The position numbers were made by a program, and so were the translations under genes. Under the pieces are notes generated by a model, which was given only the letters and a program-made list of their open reading frames with translations, did no database searches and was not told the DNA's origin. Shown piece by piece: positions 43,273 through 52,871 of a stretch of 64,000 nucleotides of DNA. Positions within the stretch are counted from its first letter, which is position 1, and each line of letters begins with the position of its first letter. This stretch comes from Candidatus Chloroploca sp. Khr17 (GTDB lineage: Bacteria > Chloroflexota > Chloroflexia > Chloroflexales > Chloroflexaceae). The DNA is taken from positions 1 to 64,000 of the forward strand of contig NZ_RYFF01000028.1 of NCBI RefSeq assembly GCF_004138165.1, read 5' to 3'.

Positions 43273-44310
43273 TCATCGTACCGTAAAAGGCACGTAATTG
43301 GCAATTTCGCCCTGAGCATGTTTGGCAAAGATGCGTGCCTGTAGTTCAATGCAGCGTCGGTAACTGACCTTGTAACCGAATTGGGGGTGCTGGATCTGTT
43401 CGCTAAGCCGTGCTTCGATCTTTTCGATGTAGCTTCGCCGTGCGCTGTCGCTTAGTCGGTAGGCTCCTAGCTCGTTGGCAAAGTCGCCAGGGGTGATTTG
43501 GCCGGTGTTGAGCATGGTGACGACGACTGAGTCAATAATGATGGGGCGAAAGGTTTCGACCAGATCAAGCGCTAAGGCTGGTTTGCCAAAGCCGGGTTGG
43601 TGCAAGACGCCTAGCCCTGGGTCGAGCCCGACGCTGTGGATGAGTGAGACGACCTGGTTGGTCAGCACGGTATAGCCGAAGGAGAGCAGTGCATTGACCG
43701 GGTCAGTTGGTGGGCGTTTGACGCGCCCAGGAAAGCGCCATTCGCCTTTAAGGATGGCTTCAAAGACACTATAGTATGCGGCACTGCCACTTCCTTCCAG
43801 ACCCAACAGCGGCCCAAGCCCATGCATGCGGTCACTTGTTATCTCGGGTGGCTTTAGGCGCGCTAGTTCGCGCAGGCAGCGTTTGATCGTTTGCGCCGCA
43901 TCCTGTAGGTTTTCGCTTGTTTCGCGTCCACGCGCATAGCGAAGCAGCAAGGTGCGCATGTTGAGGAGCTTGCCAGCAACACATTGGCGTGCGACTTCAA
44001 AGCTGCGCTCTACGTCGCGGCAGAGAGCATACTGCGCCAGACGTACCCCACTATTTTTGCCCCAGTCGGCGAGCAAGGCACCATGCGATTTGCCACGCGC
44101 ACTCATATAATGAATGCCAATGCGTCGTTCAAGGAGTGCATGCAATGCGGGCGTGGTCAGGGTGATATCGCCCAGGACAATGACTTGCTCGATTTTGTTC
44201 AGCGGAACGCGGATCACTGTCCCGTTTTTGCCGCCAGCCGCCTGGACGCGCAAGGCTTCGCCTTCGAGTTTGACCAGACTGTATTGCTCGGTTAGATATA
44301 AGGTCGCCAT
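43273..44310 (-). CDS. cas1: CRISPR-associated integrase Cas1
   Basis: A 345-residue integrase from the ATG at 44310, with GGTGGAG 6 nt upstream. The N-terminal beta domain (MATLYLTEQYSLVKLEGEAL, VIVLGDITLTTPALHALLER) is followed by the helical catalytic domain. The metal ligands are Glu in 'LLGLEGSGSAAYYSVF', His in 'GVLHQPGFGKPALALDLVE' and Asp in 'PIIIDSVV'. With Cas2 and Cas4 it selects and inserts new spacers at the leader end. Confidence 0.96.
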   Translation of the reverse strand: MATLYLTEQYSLVKLEGEALRVQAAGGKNGTVIRVPLNKIEQVIVLGDITLTTPALHALLERRIGIHYMSARGKSHGALLADWGKNSGVRLAQYALCRDVERSFEVARQCVAGKLLNMRTLLLRYARGRETSENLQDAAQTIKRCLRELARLKPPEITSDRMHGLGPLLGLEGSGSAAYYSVFEAILKGEWRFPGRVKRPPTDPVNALLSFGYTVLTNQVVSLIHSVGLDPGLGVLHQPGFGKPALALDLVETFRPIIIDSVVVTMLNTGQITPGDFANELGAYRLSDSARRSYIEKIEARLSEQIQHPQFGYKVSYRRCIELQARIFAKHAQGEIANYVPFTVR

Positions 44311-44338
44311 CAGCATCTCCACCCCTTCACCAAGAATT

Positions 44339-44959
44339 TCAACCACGCTCCTCTCCTTCCCATCCGGTCACGTCGGCCAGTCGCCGCAGTTCATCAGGCA
44401 GGCAGAGCGGCTCAAGTGAGCAGTCACGGCATTTCGCACGCTTGTCAGTTGGCGGCGGCAGCACACCCAGCGCTGCGAGGCGATGTGCCTCAGCGGTGAG
44501 TTGCTCAACCTCAGTACGCAGTTCACAAGTAAAGATAACTTCTTCCCGTCGGCGCGTGGCAAACGAAAAAATATATCCTTTTTCGATCTTTGTACCAGTG
44601 CGCTCTTCAAGACACATTGCTTGGGCGCAAAGCTGAATATGATCGTTGCGCCAACGGCCCGGACGACCTTTTTTATACTCGACCGGATAGAGTGTACCAT
44701 CCTTGAACTCAACCAGATCGCAAAAGCCAGCCACGCTCAAGCGCTCGCTCCACACATAGACGCGGCGTTCTTGCACGGCTTCGCTAAGCCAGGTCGTGCC
44801 GCCGAGGTCAACACCCTGATGGCGTAGCAATCCTTCGACGACATGTTCGTTGTACAGCATTTCAGCCTGAATAAACTCATAGCCGAAACGACGTGGGCAA
44901 TACGCCAGCGCATTGAGCATCGCCAACGGAATATGCTCAGGCGGCCCAATTATGCTCAT
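44339..44959 (-). CDS. cas4: CRISPR-associated exonuclease Cas4
   Basis: A 206-residue RecB-like nuclease with an iron-sulfur cluster. It has Cys in 'NALAYCPRRFGYEF', 'FCDLVEFKDG' (Asp ligand), 'PVEYKKGRPG' (E-x-K motif), 'QLCAQAMCLEE' (QxxxY-like motif with the usual Tyr not evident) and the C-terminal cluster 'CRDCSLEPLCLP'. It trims prespacers and helps define PAM orientation. GAGAGG precedes the ATG. It overlaps the cas6 stop by 4 nt. Confidence 0.95.
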   Translation of the reverse strand: MSIIGPPEHIPLAMLNALAYCPRRFGYEFIQAEMLYNEHVVEGLLRHQGVDLGGTTWLSEAVQERRVYVWSERLSVAGFCDLVEFKDGTLYPVEYKKGRPGRWRNDHIQLCAQAMCLEERTGTKIEKGYIFSFATRRREEVIFTCELRTEVEQLTAEAHRLAALGVLPPPTDKRAKCRDCSLEPLCLPDELRRLADVTGWEGEERG

Positions 44960-45783
44960 CGTATTGCCTCTCGCTCAAATAAGCGGCGACACAACCCCAT
45001 GCCACGTGCGGTCTTCATGCCAACACCAAGAAAAAGGGCTGCATCGGCCAGCAAACAGAGCAAGCGCGCCTGCGCGGGGTCACGCGGCAACTCATAGGCA
45101 CAGACACCAACAAAGCCCTTTTGCGGCCCTTTGCCCAGATCAATCTCGGTTGACTCAGCGTGATACCGCGTCACAACCGTCTCATTGATTGCCAGCTTGA
45201 GCAACGCTAGATCAAGCTCAAGCGGCGCAGGAGCCAATTCGTTCCACCGTTTCGCCAGACTAGGAAAGATCAGGGCCGGATCGGGCAACAGCGCAAGGCG
45301 AGGTCGGCCATCGGCGCGGCTACCCTGACCGATCACGGTTGCACTGGCAAATTCCAGGATAACCGTATGGGCTGGCTCAGCACGCGAATGAAGCTCGGCA
45401 AAGCTACTATAGCCAGCCCAGGAATGGCCCTTCGGAGCAGGCGTGCCAATGACATCGCCAAGGCGCAGACGAGCCTGACCAAGCCGCAACGGAGCCTCAC
45501 CGGGCATCTGGCGCAACAACGCCTGCACAAATGGCTGGAACAGCTCCGCCTGCAACAGCGAAACCCGCAACTCCACGGGCACGCGCTGACCACGCGACAG
45601 CAACGCAACCGTATACGGCTTACTTTTCGCTTCAGCGTGCAACTGCACCGCCAATTCTGGCTCAACCTGGCGCACCAGATCCAGAAACAGCGCCTGCGCG
45701 CCGTGACCCTGCGGTCGCAGCGACGACCCGCCCTCGGGGTAAAGTGTCATAACAAAAGCGTAGAGGTCGGGAAAGTCGTTCAT
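44956..45783 (-). CDS. cas6: CRISPR RNA endoribonuclease Cas6
   Basis: A 275-residue RAMP protein that cuts the pre-crRNA at the base of the repeat hairpin. The C-terminal glycine-rich loop 'FLGVGMKTARGMGLCRRLFE' is diagnostic. 'GHSWAGYSSFAELHS' lies in the middle region. Candidate catalytic His residues are near the N-terminal domain (HGAQ at about 27 and QLHAEAKSK at about 48). It sits between cas3' and cas4; in standard I-D loci it follows csc1 directly. Confidence 0.92.
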   Translation of the reverse strand: MNDFPDLYAFVMTLYPEGGSSLRPQGHGAQALFLDLVRQVEPELAVQLHAEAKSKPYTVALLSRGQRVPVELRVSLLQAELFQPFVQALLRQMPGEAPLRLGQARLRLGDVIGTPAPKGHSWAGYSSFAELHSRAEPAHTVILEFASATVIGQGSRADGRPRLALLPDPALIFPSLAKRWNELAPAPLELDLALLKLAINETVVTRYHAESTEIDLGKGPQKGFVGVCAYELPRDPAQARLLCLLADAALFLGVGMKTARGMGLCRRLFEREAIR

Positions 45784-45792
45784 TGTAAATTC

Positions 45793-48165
45793 CTATAAAA
45801 TGATAGCATCACACGATGCTTGACGATCACGCATCTGAAAATGGCCGCGAAGAAGTGCATCAGCATGCCAGACAGCAGAGCCGATCACAGCACTGTATAA
45901 AACACTACTTCCATCAGCAAAAATAATATCAATAGGAATACTATATATTGACGTATTACGTATAGAGGAAATCAGGGCACCTAAGTCATCTTTTGGGACA
46001 ATTAACAACGTTAAATAGAGTTGATATATAGCTTCACGCAACGTAGGTAACATAGGTTCATAGTCGCCGCCTTTTTGTTTAGCGGCAAGTTTCAGTCCAC
46101 ATAACGCAACAGGTCTACGACAGTACAGACGCTCGAAGCCACTTTTCTCAATTGATCCAAGCCCAGTTTCTTCAAGCTTAAGTGAAAATTCAATATTCAA
46201 ACGGGCTGTACGACGTCGCTGAAGTTGTATATAGAAATCACCTTTTAAATCAGTATTGCCACAGCGAAGAAAATCGCCTCGATCAGCAAAGACATGAAAG
46301 TGATAATTTGCAATCAAATGGAGAATATCATACGTATTAAACATCTGACTGGAGAAGAGACGATCAGGATCATAAATTACAGCGACAGGGCCACTAAATG
46401 AGTCACGGAAAGCAAAGAGCGATTTAGTCAGATAATACTGACTCAAGATGAATTTATTTAATCCAGCGCGACGAGTTGGGTCATTAACAACTGCATCGAT
46501 AAACTCATGCGCATATTGCGGAGTGCATGAGATTTGCTTGCCAGCAGACGATTGAAGCTGTGAGAAATAATTCGCCAGATTCGCCACTAGTGTTTTCCTA
46601 TGCCAGCCATTTTTGTCCCATTTCTCGCTATCTTTTGCAAGCACCCATCGCTCACGCGCCTCAAATGAATAAGCAAAGATCTGTAGACTTTTGATTCCTT
46701 GCCGATTATTTGGTGCAAAGACGCTTCTCATACGTTCGACAAGCCGTTCGATCTCCTCGGTCTGTTGCTCTGGTGAAAGCATCTGGCTTAGTTTGTAGAC
46801 AGGATAAAAGGCCTCAACCATACCGTGAATGCGCATATACGACCCAAGTGAATGTTTGGGTGGCAGCGTATCAAGTCCATTGAGTACATCGCGAAAGCTA
46901 CGACGTGATAGAGTTTGCCCATCATATATTTGCAGTGATTGGGCTACATCTAGACTTACCAGTGCCACGGCATGGCTGAGATGATAGCATTCGGGCTTTC
47001 CCAGAATTCGCCCTGCGCGACCAATTCGCTGGATCAGTTCATCACGATAGCGACACTCACACACTATGAAGTCAATATTTTGACGTGGTTTATCGCGATC
47101 AAAGTTATAGCCGATATCTACCACTGGTGTAGCCAGCAACAATTGATGGCGCAATGCCTGTATTCGTTGTGCAGATGGCTCTGGCCCGGTAATACGGCAT
47201 ATATCCAACCCTCGGAGCAGATCAAACACTTCATTAATCCGCGCCAGACTGTTGCTGATAATCGCACCATCATAATTAGCCTGTAACCACTGCTCCAACT
47301 GAGAGCGATGCTGGCTGAGCCATTCGTCAAGTGATGAACTAGAGATCTCTAGCTCAAGCTCTGATAAAGTCTGTACTGACTGATAAGCACCGCTTTCATC
47401 AACTTCATTGTCAGGACTGACATGAATCCAACGATTACCAAGGACAGTTGTCAAGTATGACTCAACCTGGGGATTGGGTGTTGCCGATAGAATGCAAACT
47501 TTGCGGCCTTGATCAAAATAACCAAACTCCTGCCAGAAAGTCAGGAAGCAGAGAAATGAGACCAGTTGTTTCTCATCATAGTAATGAAACTCATCAATGA
47601 CCACATACCAAAAAGTCTGGAGCGTCGCGATAAAGAGATTACGCCTATCGTGGTTTCCATAGTAAAAGAACAGCATGTAATGGAAGATGTCCGGGTTGAC
47701 GACGATAATAAATGGCAAATTGCGCTGATCATCGGGAGAAATTCCAAGCTCACGACAAAACTCTAGTGGATTCTGCAAGAGTCGATAAAGTTTCTCGCCA
47801 TTTCGATCAGGTATAGCTAGATCTACTCCAAGGCTTCTTATAACCTTCGCATTGACTTCGATTATTCGAAAGCACAGGTTATGTTGAGTGACAAAAGCCT
47901 GAATATCATCAACATGCTGGTGGATAAGCGCGTTTGTGGGAGCAATAAAGAGCACATTATGATGATGGCCGTTTATTGCGAAAAGATGAAGTAAGCTGGC
48001 CCGTGTCTTCCCAGTGCCTGTGTTGTAGCTATTCACGACCAACGAGGCCTGTTCTAAAGCGATTGCTGTACGCAGTTGATGGTAGAGCAACTGTGTTCCT
48101 GGCAGCGGCCCGAATGCCTCCTTGGGAGCCAGTTTTTCAAATTGGGCGCTAAGATGAATAGTCAT
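45793..48165 (-). CDS. cas3: Type I-D CRISPR helicase Cas3' (no HD domain)
   Basis: A 790-residue superfamily 2 helicase. Motif I is NTGTGKTRAS, motif Ia 'VLFIAPTNALIHQH', motif II 'VVIDEFHYYDE' (D-E-F-H), motif III 'CILSATPNP' and motif VI 'QRIGRAGRILGKPE'. No HD nuclease domain is present, as expected for type I-D where HD is in Cas10d. The ATG overlaps the csc1 stop (ATGA). Its place between csc1 and cas6 departs from the usual I-D order, where cas3' precedes cas10d. It is visibly AT-richer than the flanking chromosome, suggesting a different origin. Confidence 0.93.
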   Translation of the reverse strand: MTIHLSAQFEKLAPKEAFGPLPGTQLLYHQLRTAIALEQASLVVNSYNTGTGKTRASLLHLFAINGHHHNVLFIAPTNALIHQHVDDIQAFVTQHNLCFRIIEVNAKVIRSLGVDLAIPDRNGEKLYRLLQNPLEFCRELGISPDDQRNLPFIIVVNPDIFHYMLFFYYGNHDRRNLFIATLQTFWYVVIDEFHYYDEKQLVSFLCFLTFWQEFGYFDQGRKVCILSATPNPQVESYLTTVLGNRWIHVSPDNEVDESGAYQSVQTLSELELEISSSSLDEWLSQHRSQLEQWLQANYDGAIISNSLARINEVFDLLRGLDICRITGPEPSAQRIQALRHQLLLATPVVDIGYNFDRDKPRQNIDFIVCECRYRDELIQRIGRAGRILGKPECYHLSHAVALVSLDVAQSLQIYDGQTLSRRSFRDVLNGLDTLPPKHSLGSYMRIHGMVEAFYPVYKLSQMLSPEQQTEEIERLVERMRSVFAPNNRQGIKSLQIFAYSFEARERWVLAKDSEKWDKNGWHRKTLVANLANYFSQLQSSAGKQISCTPQYAHEFIDAVVNDPTRRAGLNKFILSQYYLTKSLFAFRDSFSGPVAVIYDPDRLFSSQMFNTYDILHLIANYHFHVFADRGDFLRCGNTDLKGDFYIQLQRRRTARLNIEFSLKLEETGLGSIEKSGFERLYCRRPVALCGLKLAAKQKGGDYEPMLPTLREAIYQLYLTLLIVPKDDLGALISSIRNTSIYSIPIDIIFADGSSVLYSAVIGSAVWHADALLRGHFQMRDRQASCDAIIL

Positions 48166-48923
48166 GGCAGTTTGTCTACTCCAAAATGCATATCAGCTGG
48201 CAGCAAAACGCCACCAGTAAGCTTGTATCCACGACATGCAATACGGGCATTTCGTGCTAACTGAGCAGGCGGCACATTAAGCAGATCACAGGCAATTAGA
48301 CGTACATCAGGCGGCAAATCAGCAATAGTGAGCAAGCCACAAAACCCACTGCTAGCCTCTGCATCTCTGATAAAGTGGTGCTCTGTTGTAATACGTGCTT
48401 TGCTCATAAACTTGCCCAATCGGATATAGCTTGGTAGTGCTACTTCGTTCGTGCTGATAACATAAAATGTCGCTTGGGTGCCAATACCTAGCATACGGAT
48501 GCGCCCTACCTGCGGACGGTTCTCGACCCGAACCTTGCGCCCGCGTTCGCCCTCACGTTCAACAATAAACCATGCAGCAGAGCGTTTTTCAGCCCACGCC
48601 CCATCTGGCTTTGTCACCAGCGCATTGTTGCCCATCGCATACCAATAGGTATCTGGTTGAGCATTAAACCAACCCACTACAAAGCGCGGTTCACCTACAA
48701 TTGCAGCTGGAGTTACGTAGATGCCTCGTTCATTCAATTTGCCTAAGTCAACCTTATAGTGGATGCTACCATCATTAAAATAAGGCGACTGGCAAAATTG
48801 CAAGGCATAGGTTAGCGCATAGTTGCCGATGAATGGCTCGGTTTGGTAGAAGTTGCTGATCTCGCGGGAACTAAAAAAGGTGTTCTCCAGCAGCGTCAGC
48901 TCACAACGGTAAATATGCGGCAT
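48162..48923 (-). CDS. csc1: Type I-D Cascade subunit Csc1 (Cas5d)
   Basis: A 253-residue RAMP protein. The N-terminus 'MPHIYRCELTLLENTFFSSR' and 'FIGNYALTYALQF' are typical of Csc1. The C-terminal half carries 'VALPSYIRLGKFMSKARI' and 'DVRLIACDLLNVPPAQL'. It is expected to hold the crRNA 5' handle and cap the Cas7 filament. AGAGG lies 5 nt before the ATG. It is 8 nt downstream of csc2. Confidence 0.92.
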   Translation of the reverse strand: MPHIYRCELTLLENTFFSSREISNFYQTEPFIGNYALTYALQFCQSPYFNDGSIHYKVDLGKLNERGIYVTPAAIVGEPRFVVGWFNAQPDTYWYAMGNNALVTKPDGAWAEKRSAAWFIVEREGERGRKVRVENRPQVGRIRMLGIGTQATFYVISTNEVALPSYIRLGKFMSKARITTEHHFIRDAEASSGFCGLLTIADLPPDVRLIACDLLNVPPAQLARNARIACRGYKLTGGVLLPADMHFGVDKLP

Positions 48924-48931
48924 GGCAACCT

Positions 48932-49912
48932 CTATGCATTATTTGGAAGACCACGACCATAACTGAGTATCGTTTCGCGCAAATCATTGCGAAGCGTCTC
49001 TTCATTACCATAGAGATCGCCTAATTCTGCGACTATACTGCTCACTGTATCGGCATCAAGCATCGTCACCTGCCCAAGCACACGCTTACGGAGTGCCTGA
49101 GCTGCATCACGCACTGCTTGCACTGCTGTTGTGTCATGCAATGGGAAATCAAGATCAGCGTTGCCACCACGCAGCAGATCATAGCTCTGTTGGGTCAGTT
49201 CCAAGTTACTGAAAAGCTCACAATCGCTGAAAGCAATGCCTACAAGTAGGTTGCGCACCTTTCCGATCCGCGAAGAAATTGCCCCATAGCGAGTAGAGCG
49301 AAGCACATTGCCTAGAGCGTAACGAAATTCACCTGGGGTCAGGTCACGCATTGTCTCAATATCGAGAAAGAGCGATTCGGGCCGAACATATTCATCAGAA
49401 CCCAGCCCCGTCATGCGTTTGCCCTGCTCACTATAGGGCGTACTGTTATCAAAAGGCGCATTAAACATCTTGGTATCAGTAATCAGCTGAGCTGGATGCA
49501 GGCTAAAGGCATCATCAGTGATAATTCGCGAGCGTTGCGCACCGCCGCCACCTGCTGCATACCCGTAAATCATACAATCCATACACTTCTCGCACGGGTT
49601 GTTCGTGTTTAGTGAGCAGACACCGTCCTTAGTAGCAAAGAGCAGATCGAAACGGCGCAACAATTCGCGACCTGTACGCCGTTCAACAGCAGTCTGTTTA
49701 CGCTTACTGATAACTACACGTTGCACTACCGGACTATCGGCATTACCGCCTGCATGTACGAATTCTTTATTGAGTGGTTCACCACTGCCCTCAGTACGAA
49801 AGATTGCTTCAGATTCAACTCGACGAACGATGAGCAGGCTAACGTACTTACCTCGTGGGCTGTTGCTATAGCTCTGGAGCAGGTGATCAGCGTAGCGATT
49901 GAGAGTATTCAT
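48932..49912 (-). CDS. csc2: Type I-D Cascade backbone subunit Csc2 (Cas7d)
   Basis: A 326-residue RAMP protein that polymerises along the crRNA. A zinc-binding-like cysteine cluster 'NPCEKCMDCMIYGYAAGGGG' and 'FVHAGGNADSPVVQRVVISK' match Csc2. 'SLFLDIETMRDLTPGEFRYA' and 'RYGAISSRIGKVRN' fit the palm and thumb of Cas7d. GGGAG lies 8 nt before the ATG. It is 25 nt after cas10d. Confidence 0.93.
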   Translation of the reverse strand: MNTLNRYADHLLQSYSNSPRGKYVSLLIVRRVESEAIFRTEGSGEPLNKEFVHAGGNADSPVVQRVVISKRKQTAVERRTGRELLRRFDLLFATKDGVCSLNTNNPCEKCMDCMIYGYAAGGGGAQRSRIITDDAFSLHPAQLITDTKMFNAPFDNSTPYSEQGKRMTGLGSDEYVRPESLFLDIETMRDLTPGEFRYALGNVLRSTRYGAISSRIGKVRNLLVGIAFSDCELFSNLELTQQSYDLLRGGNADLDFPLHDTTAVQAVRDAAQALRKRVLGQVTMLDADTVSSIVAELGDLYGNEETLRNDLRETILSYGRGLPNNA

Positions 49913-49937
49913 TGAGCGGACTCCCTTCTAAGATAGG

Positions 49938-52838
49938 CTAGGCATCTCCATTGTCGGCATCGGCGGGAATATTTGTAAGCTCACCTTTATCAGCAGTTTC
50001 ACTAATTTTGCGAGGAATCTGCTCACGCATGTAAAACATGTAAGTCGAACGGAGCAATTTTTCATCGCTCAGTAGACGCGCCGGACTGTTACCATATACA
50101 TTGGCATATATACCAGTGTAAAAAACATCGACGAACTCTTTAATCGCCTCCCACTTGGTACGTCCGGGCTTATAGTGCTCATCAGCAACTCGCTCTAAAT
50201 ACGCAAAAATATCTTCCACAGTCGCCGCCTTTAAGGCTTCCGTATCATGCTCTGTGGCTTTGCTACGCTGCGCAAATTTACGCAAAACTTCATCAAGCGC
50301 TGTCATGAGTGAATGTTTAGTGAGTGTACGACCAATGAGCCGGTGCTTCCATGCAATCTGCGCCAGATGACGCATATGAGTACTAAGTTGCTCCATAAAC
50401 CCTGTTCCTTTGCTATGTGCCAGGCGTTCAACTGCATGAAACACCTCCCGTGATATATTGATCAGCATCCATTCGGCATTGTGAGAATCTCGAGCATGAC
50501 CCTCGATTAGCTTCTCTGTTGCGTAAAAAATTCCAAGTGGATGATAAGCTAGTGCTTCCACTAATGACAGTAGTGGATCATCTTTGCCGCCTCCTGTTTG
50601 CCGTTTGATCGTGTACAGATCTTGCATTTGCTCCCAAAGCAGCTTTAGCGAGGCCTGACCAGTCTTAGGAAACTGATAATAGCTTGTGGCCTCAATAAGC
50701 CCTCGACAAGCTAATGGAGTCATATCAGTTGTCAGATCTCCTATGCTATCCTGACTAAATGGAACCACTGAATTAGCGCTAAGGATCACACGACAACCAA
50801 AATAGCGTTGAAGAATGAGTGCATACTCCAAGGCAAAGAGGAAGCGCTCAGTATCAGTTTTACCCGCCGGATTGAGCGGAAAGATTAACAGGTTACCCAG
50901 CAAGGCTTCAGCATAACTGGGCAGATAGACGCCGAAAGTATGAGGCTTTTCGGCTTTGGTACGAGTCAGCATAGGTGCTGTGATGCGTTGCTCTGTTGTA
51001 TAACGACGCATTGCTCGGTCGCCATCAAGCCAGAGCGCTCGACTATCTTCCCGCTTCAACTCTTTTAGCACTTGTCGCAAACCCTCGATAAACGGCTTGG
51101 TGAAAAAGGTGTACGGATATAAATGTAAGTAGACTGTATGCTCGCCGCGAATCTCTTCATAGCTGAGCCGCTCAACCAGATACTGTGTCTGGCAGAGCAC
51201 ACAGATATTTTTCTTTGGCTCGCCTTGCCCCCCACGCAACCGGTTCGAAAAAGTCTGCACTGAAATATCCGAGCGCACATCCGCTGACATCCAGGGCATT
51301 GTCGGAAAATCATCACTGCACTGAACGCACTGTTTATGCTGATGTGCCACATAGCGCATCAGACTACCCGCATCACTCCCCTCGCGACCCTGTGAACCAA
51401 ACAATGCATGTCGCTCTAGATATGTAGTAAATATTGGTACACGCGGATCATCGCTGGATCTATCAGCAAGCAAGATCTGTCCATCTTTTAACAAATTTGT
51501 CTTGACAATCTCTTCACTCAGAGGCAGATCGCGTGCTAGTACATATGCACGATCCATGCGCGCATCAAAGAAAGCCAGGACGCGACGCTGTTCGGCTGAG
51601 ATTTCGAGTACATCGTAAATTCGCTCCCAGGGTTGTGGGATGGCTTTGGCAAAATGATCGTTCAGGAAGATAAAATAGCTACGAATGAGTTCGCCAATGC
51701 GCAGTTGAGCGTCACTTTGTGCGATGGGATGTCCTTCAAGCAATGCTTCAACATCGGGTACAGCCTCAGGGAACTGAGCAGCGTTTTTGGTAAAACCAGT
51801 TTTCGTTCGCAATCTTGCTTTCTGTGCTAGTTCCTCAGGCTTAAAGGTTCGCCGCTGCACGATGGCATAGATGGCATTCCAGATGTCAGAGAATGAGAGG
51901 CCCAAAGCAAGGCATTTGGCATCGACTTTGATCCCTAGCGGACGAACTTCGATGAATTCATCGAACTTAATACCTGTCATACGTACTAGTTCGTCAACTG
52001 CACGAGCCGCTATGCGCAATCGATCTCCATTATCAATCCGTGGCTCTTTCCCCCGTTGCACCAGATAAACAACTCCTTCAGGATAGATTAAAAGCGGGAG
52101 CAGACCATAACGCTCATTCAACTCTATACTAATTGCATTGTGCAGCATATTGGTTAATGCTCCACGCGATTCGTCGAGACGGTGTGTAAAAAACGTATAT
52201 TGAACTTCATAATTTAATGCAAAAGCATTGAGTTGAGAAAGAAAGCTTTGTTTATGATGTTGCTCATCAAGTGTGTGTGAGAGATCAAGGATGTCAACGG
52301 CTTTAATTAATTGTAATAACGTTAACACTCGCTCAAGCCCCAAACCATAGTGAGCGCTATCACGCACAATTAGAGTCTCACCATGCACTGGTGTATGCCC
52401 TCCATGCCCACGAGCAAGCGTAGTAACATCGCTTAGATACTCGCGATACTGCAAAAAAAACTGATCCAGTCCAAAGCGAGTAATCTGTGCAACTACTTGC
52501 TCAGGAACGGCATCCCGATTTAAACCCTGACTATTGTCCAGAAGCTTATTAATGTCATGAATTGTATAAGCAGTAAAAAGAACTTTTACCTCATGCTCAG
52601 GCAAGCTAAAAAGATGAGCTAGCTGATCCAGTACAAAAATTCCATCAAGAATATGTGCATAGAGACTTTGTCCAAGTTTATTTCCATACTGTAAATACCG
52701 ATCCTCTTTTAAGATTATTAGATGCTGATTTGCCACCATTTTGAGAAAGTCAGTAAGGGTATTAGACTGACTGCGTCCGAGCACAGCGTCGAGCATAGCC
52801 AGCAGATCGAGTTCATCTTGAGGAGGAGGTTTATTCAT
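49938..52838 (-). CDS. cas10d: Type I-D large subunit Cas10d (Csc3) with HD nuclease
   Basis: A 966-residue effector from the ATG at 52838. An HD domain is N-terminal, with H62 (SLYAHILDG), the H94-D95 pair (TAYTIHDINK) and HGGH near 145. Two CxxC knuckles (KQCVQCSDD and ICVLCQTQ) form a zinc finger in the middle. The palm-like region shows no GGDD cyclase motif, as in I-D. This subunit supplies both PAM reading and the nuclease partnered with Cas3'. The upstream GTG at 52880 overlaps a TATAAT box and is not favoured. No strong ribosome site is visible. Confidence 0.94.
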   Translation of the reverse strand: MNKPPPQDELDLLAMLDAVLGRSQSNTLTDFLKMVANQHLIILKEDRYLQYGNKLGQSLYAHILDGIFVLDQLAHLFSLPEHEVKVLFTAYTIHDINKLLDNSQGLNRDAVPEQVVAQITRFGLDQFFLQYREYLSDVTTLARGHGGHTPVHGETLIVRDSAHYGLGLERVLTLLQLIKAVDILDLSHTLDEQHHKQSFLSQLNAFALNYEVQYTFFTHRLDESRGALTNMLHNAISIELNERYGLLPLLIYPEGVVYLVQRGKEPRIDNGDRLRIAARAVDELVRMTGIKFDEFIEVRPLGIKVDAKCLALGLSFSDIWNAIYAIVQRRTFKPEELAQKARLRTKTGFTKNAAQFPEAVPDVEALLEGHPIAQSDAQLRIGELIRSYFIFLNDHFAKAIPQPWERIYDVLEISAEQRRVLAFFDARMDRAYVLARDLPLSEEIVKTNLLKDGQILLADRSSDDPRVPIFTTYLERHALFGSQGREGSDAGSLMRYVAHQHKQCVQCSDDFPTMPWMSADVRSDISVQTFSNRLRGGQGEPKKNICVLCQTQYLVERLSYEEIRGEHTVYLHLYPYTFFTKPFIEGLRQVLKELKREDSRALWLDGDRAMRRYTTEQRITAPMLTRTKAEKPHTFGVYLPSYAEALLGNLLIFPLNPAGKTDTERFLFALEYALILQRYFGCRVILSANSVVPFSQDSIGDLTTDMTPLACRGLIEATSYYQFPKTGQASLKLLWEQMQDLYTIKRQTGGGKDDPLLSLVEALAYHPLGIFYATEKLIEGHARDSHNAEWMLINISREVFHAVERLAHSKGTGFMEQLSTHMRHLAQIAWKHRLIGRTLTKHSLMTALDEVLRKFAQRSKATEHDTEALKAATVEDIFAYLERVADEHYKPGRTKWEAIKEFVDVFYTGIYANVYGNSPARLLSDEKLLRSTYMFYMREQIPRKISETADKGELTNIPADADNGDA

Positions 52839-52865
52839 AGGAGTCTCGTGATAGATTATTACAAC

Positions 52866-52871
52866 ATTATA
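52866..52871 (-). promoter_or_regulatory. TATAAT -10 box upstream of cas10d
   Basis: A perfect -10 hexamer on the minus strand 28 nt before the cas10d ATG. No good -35 element is seen 16-18 nt further up. Confidence 0.4.
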
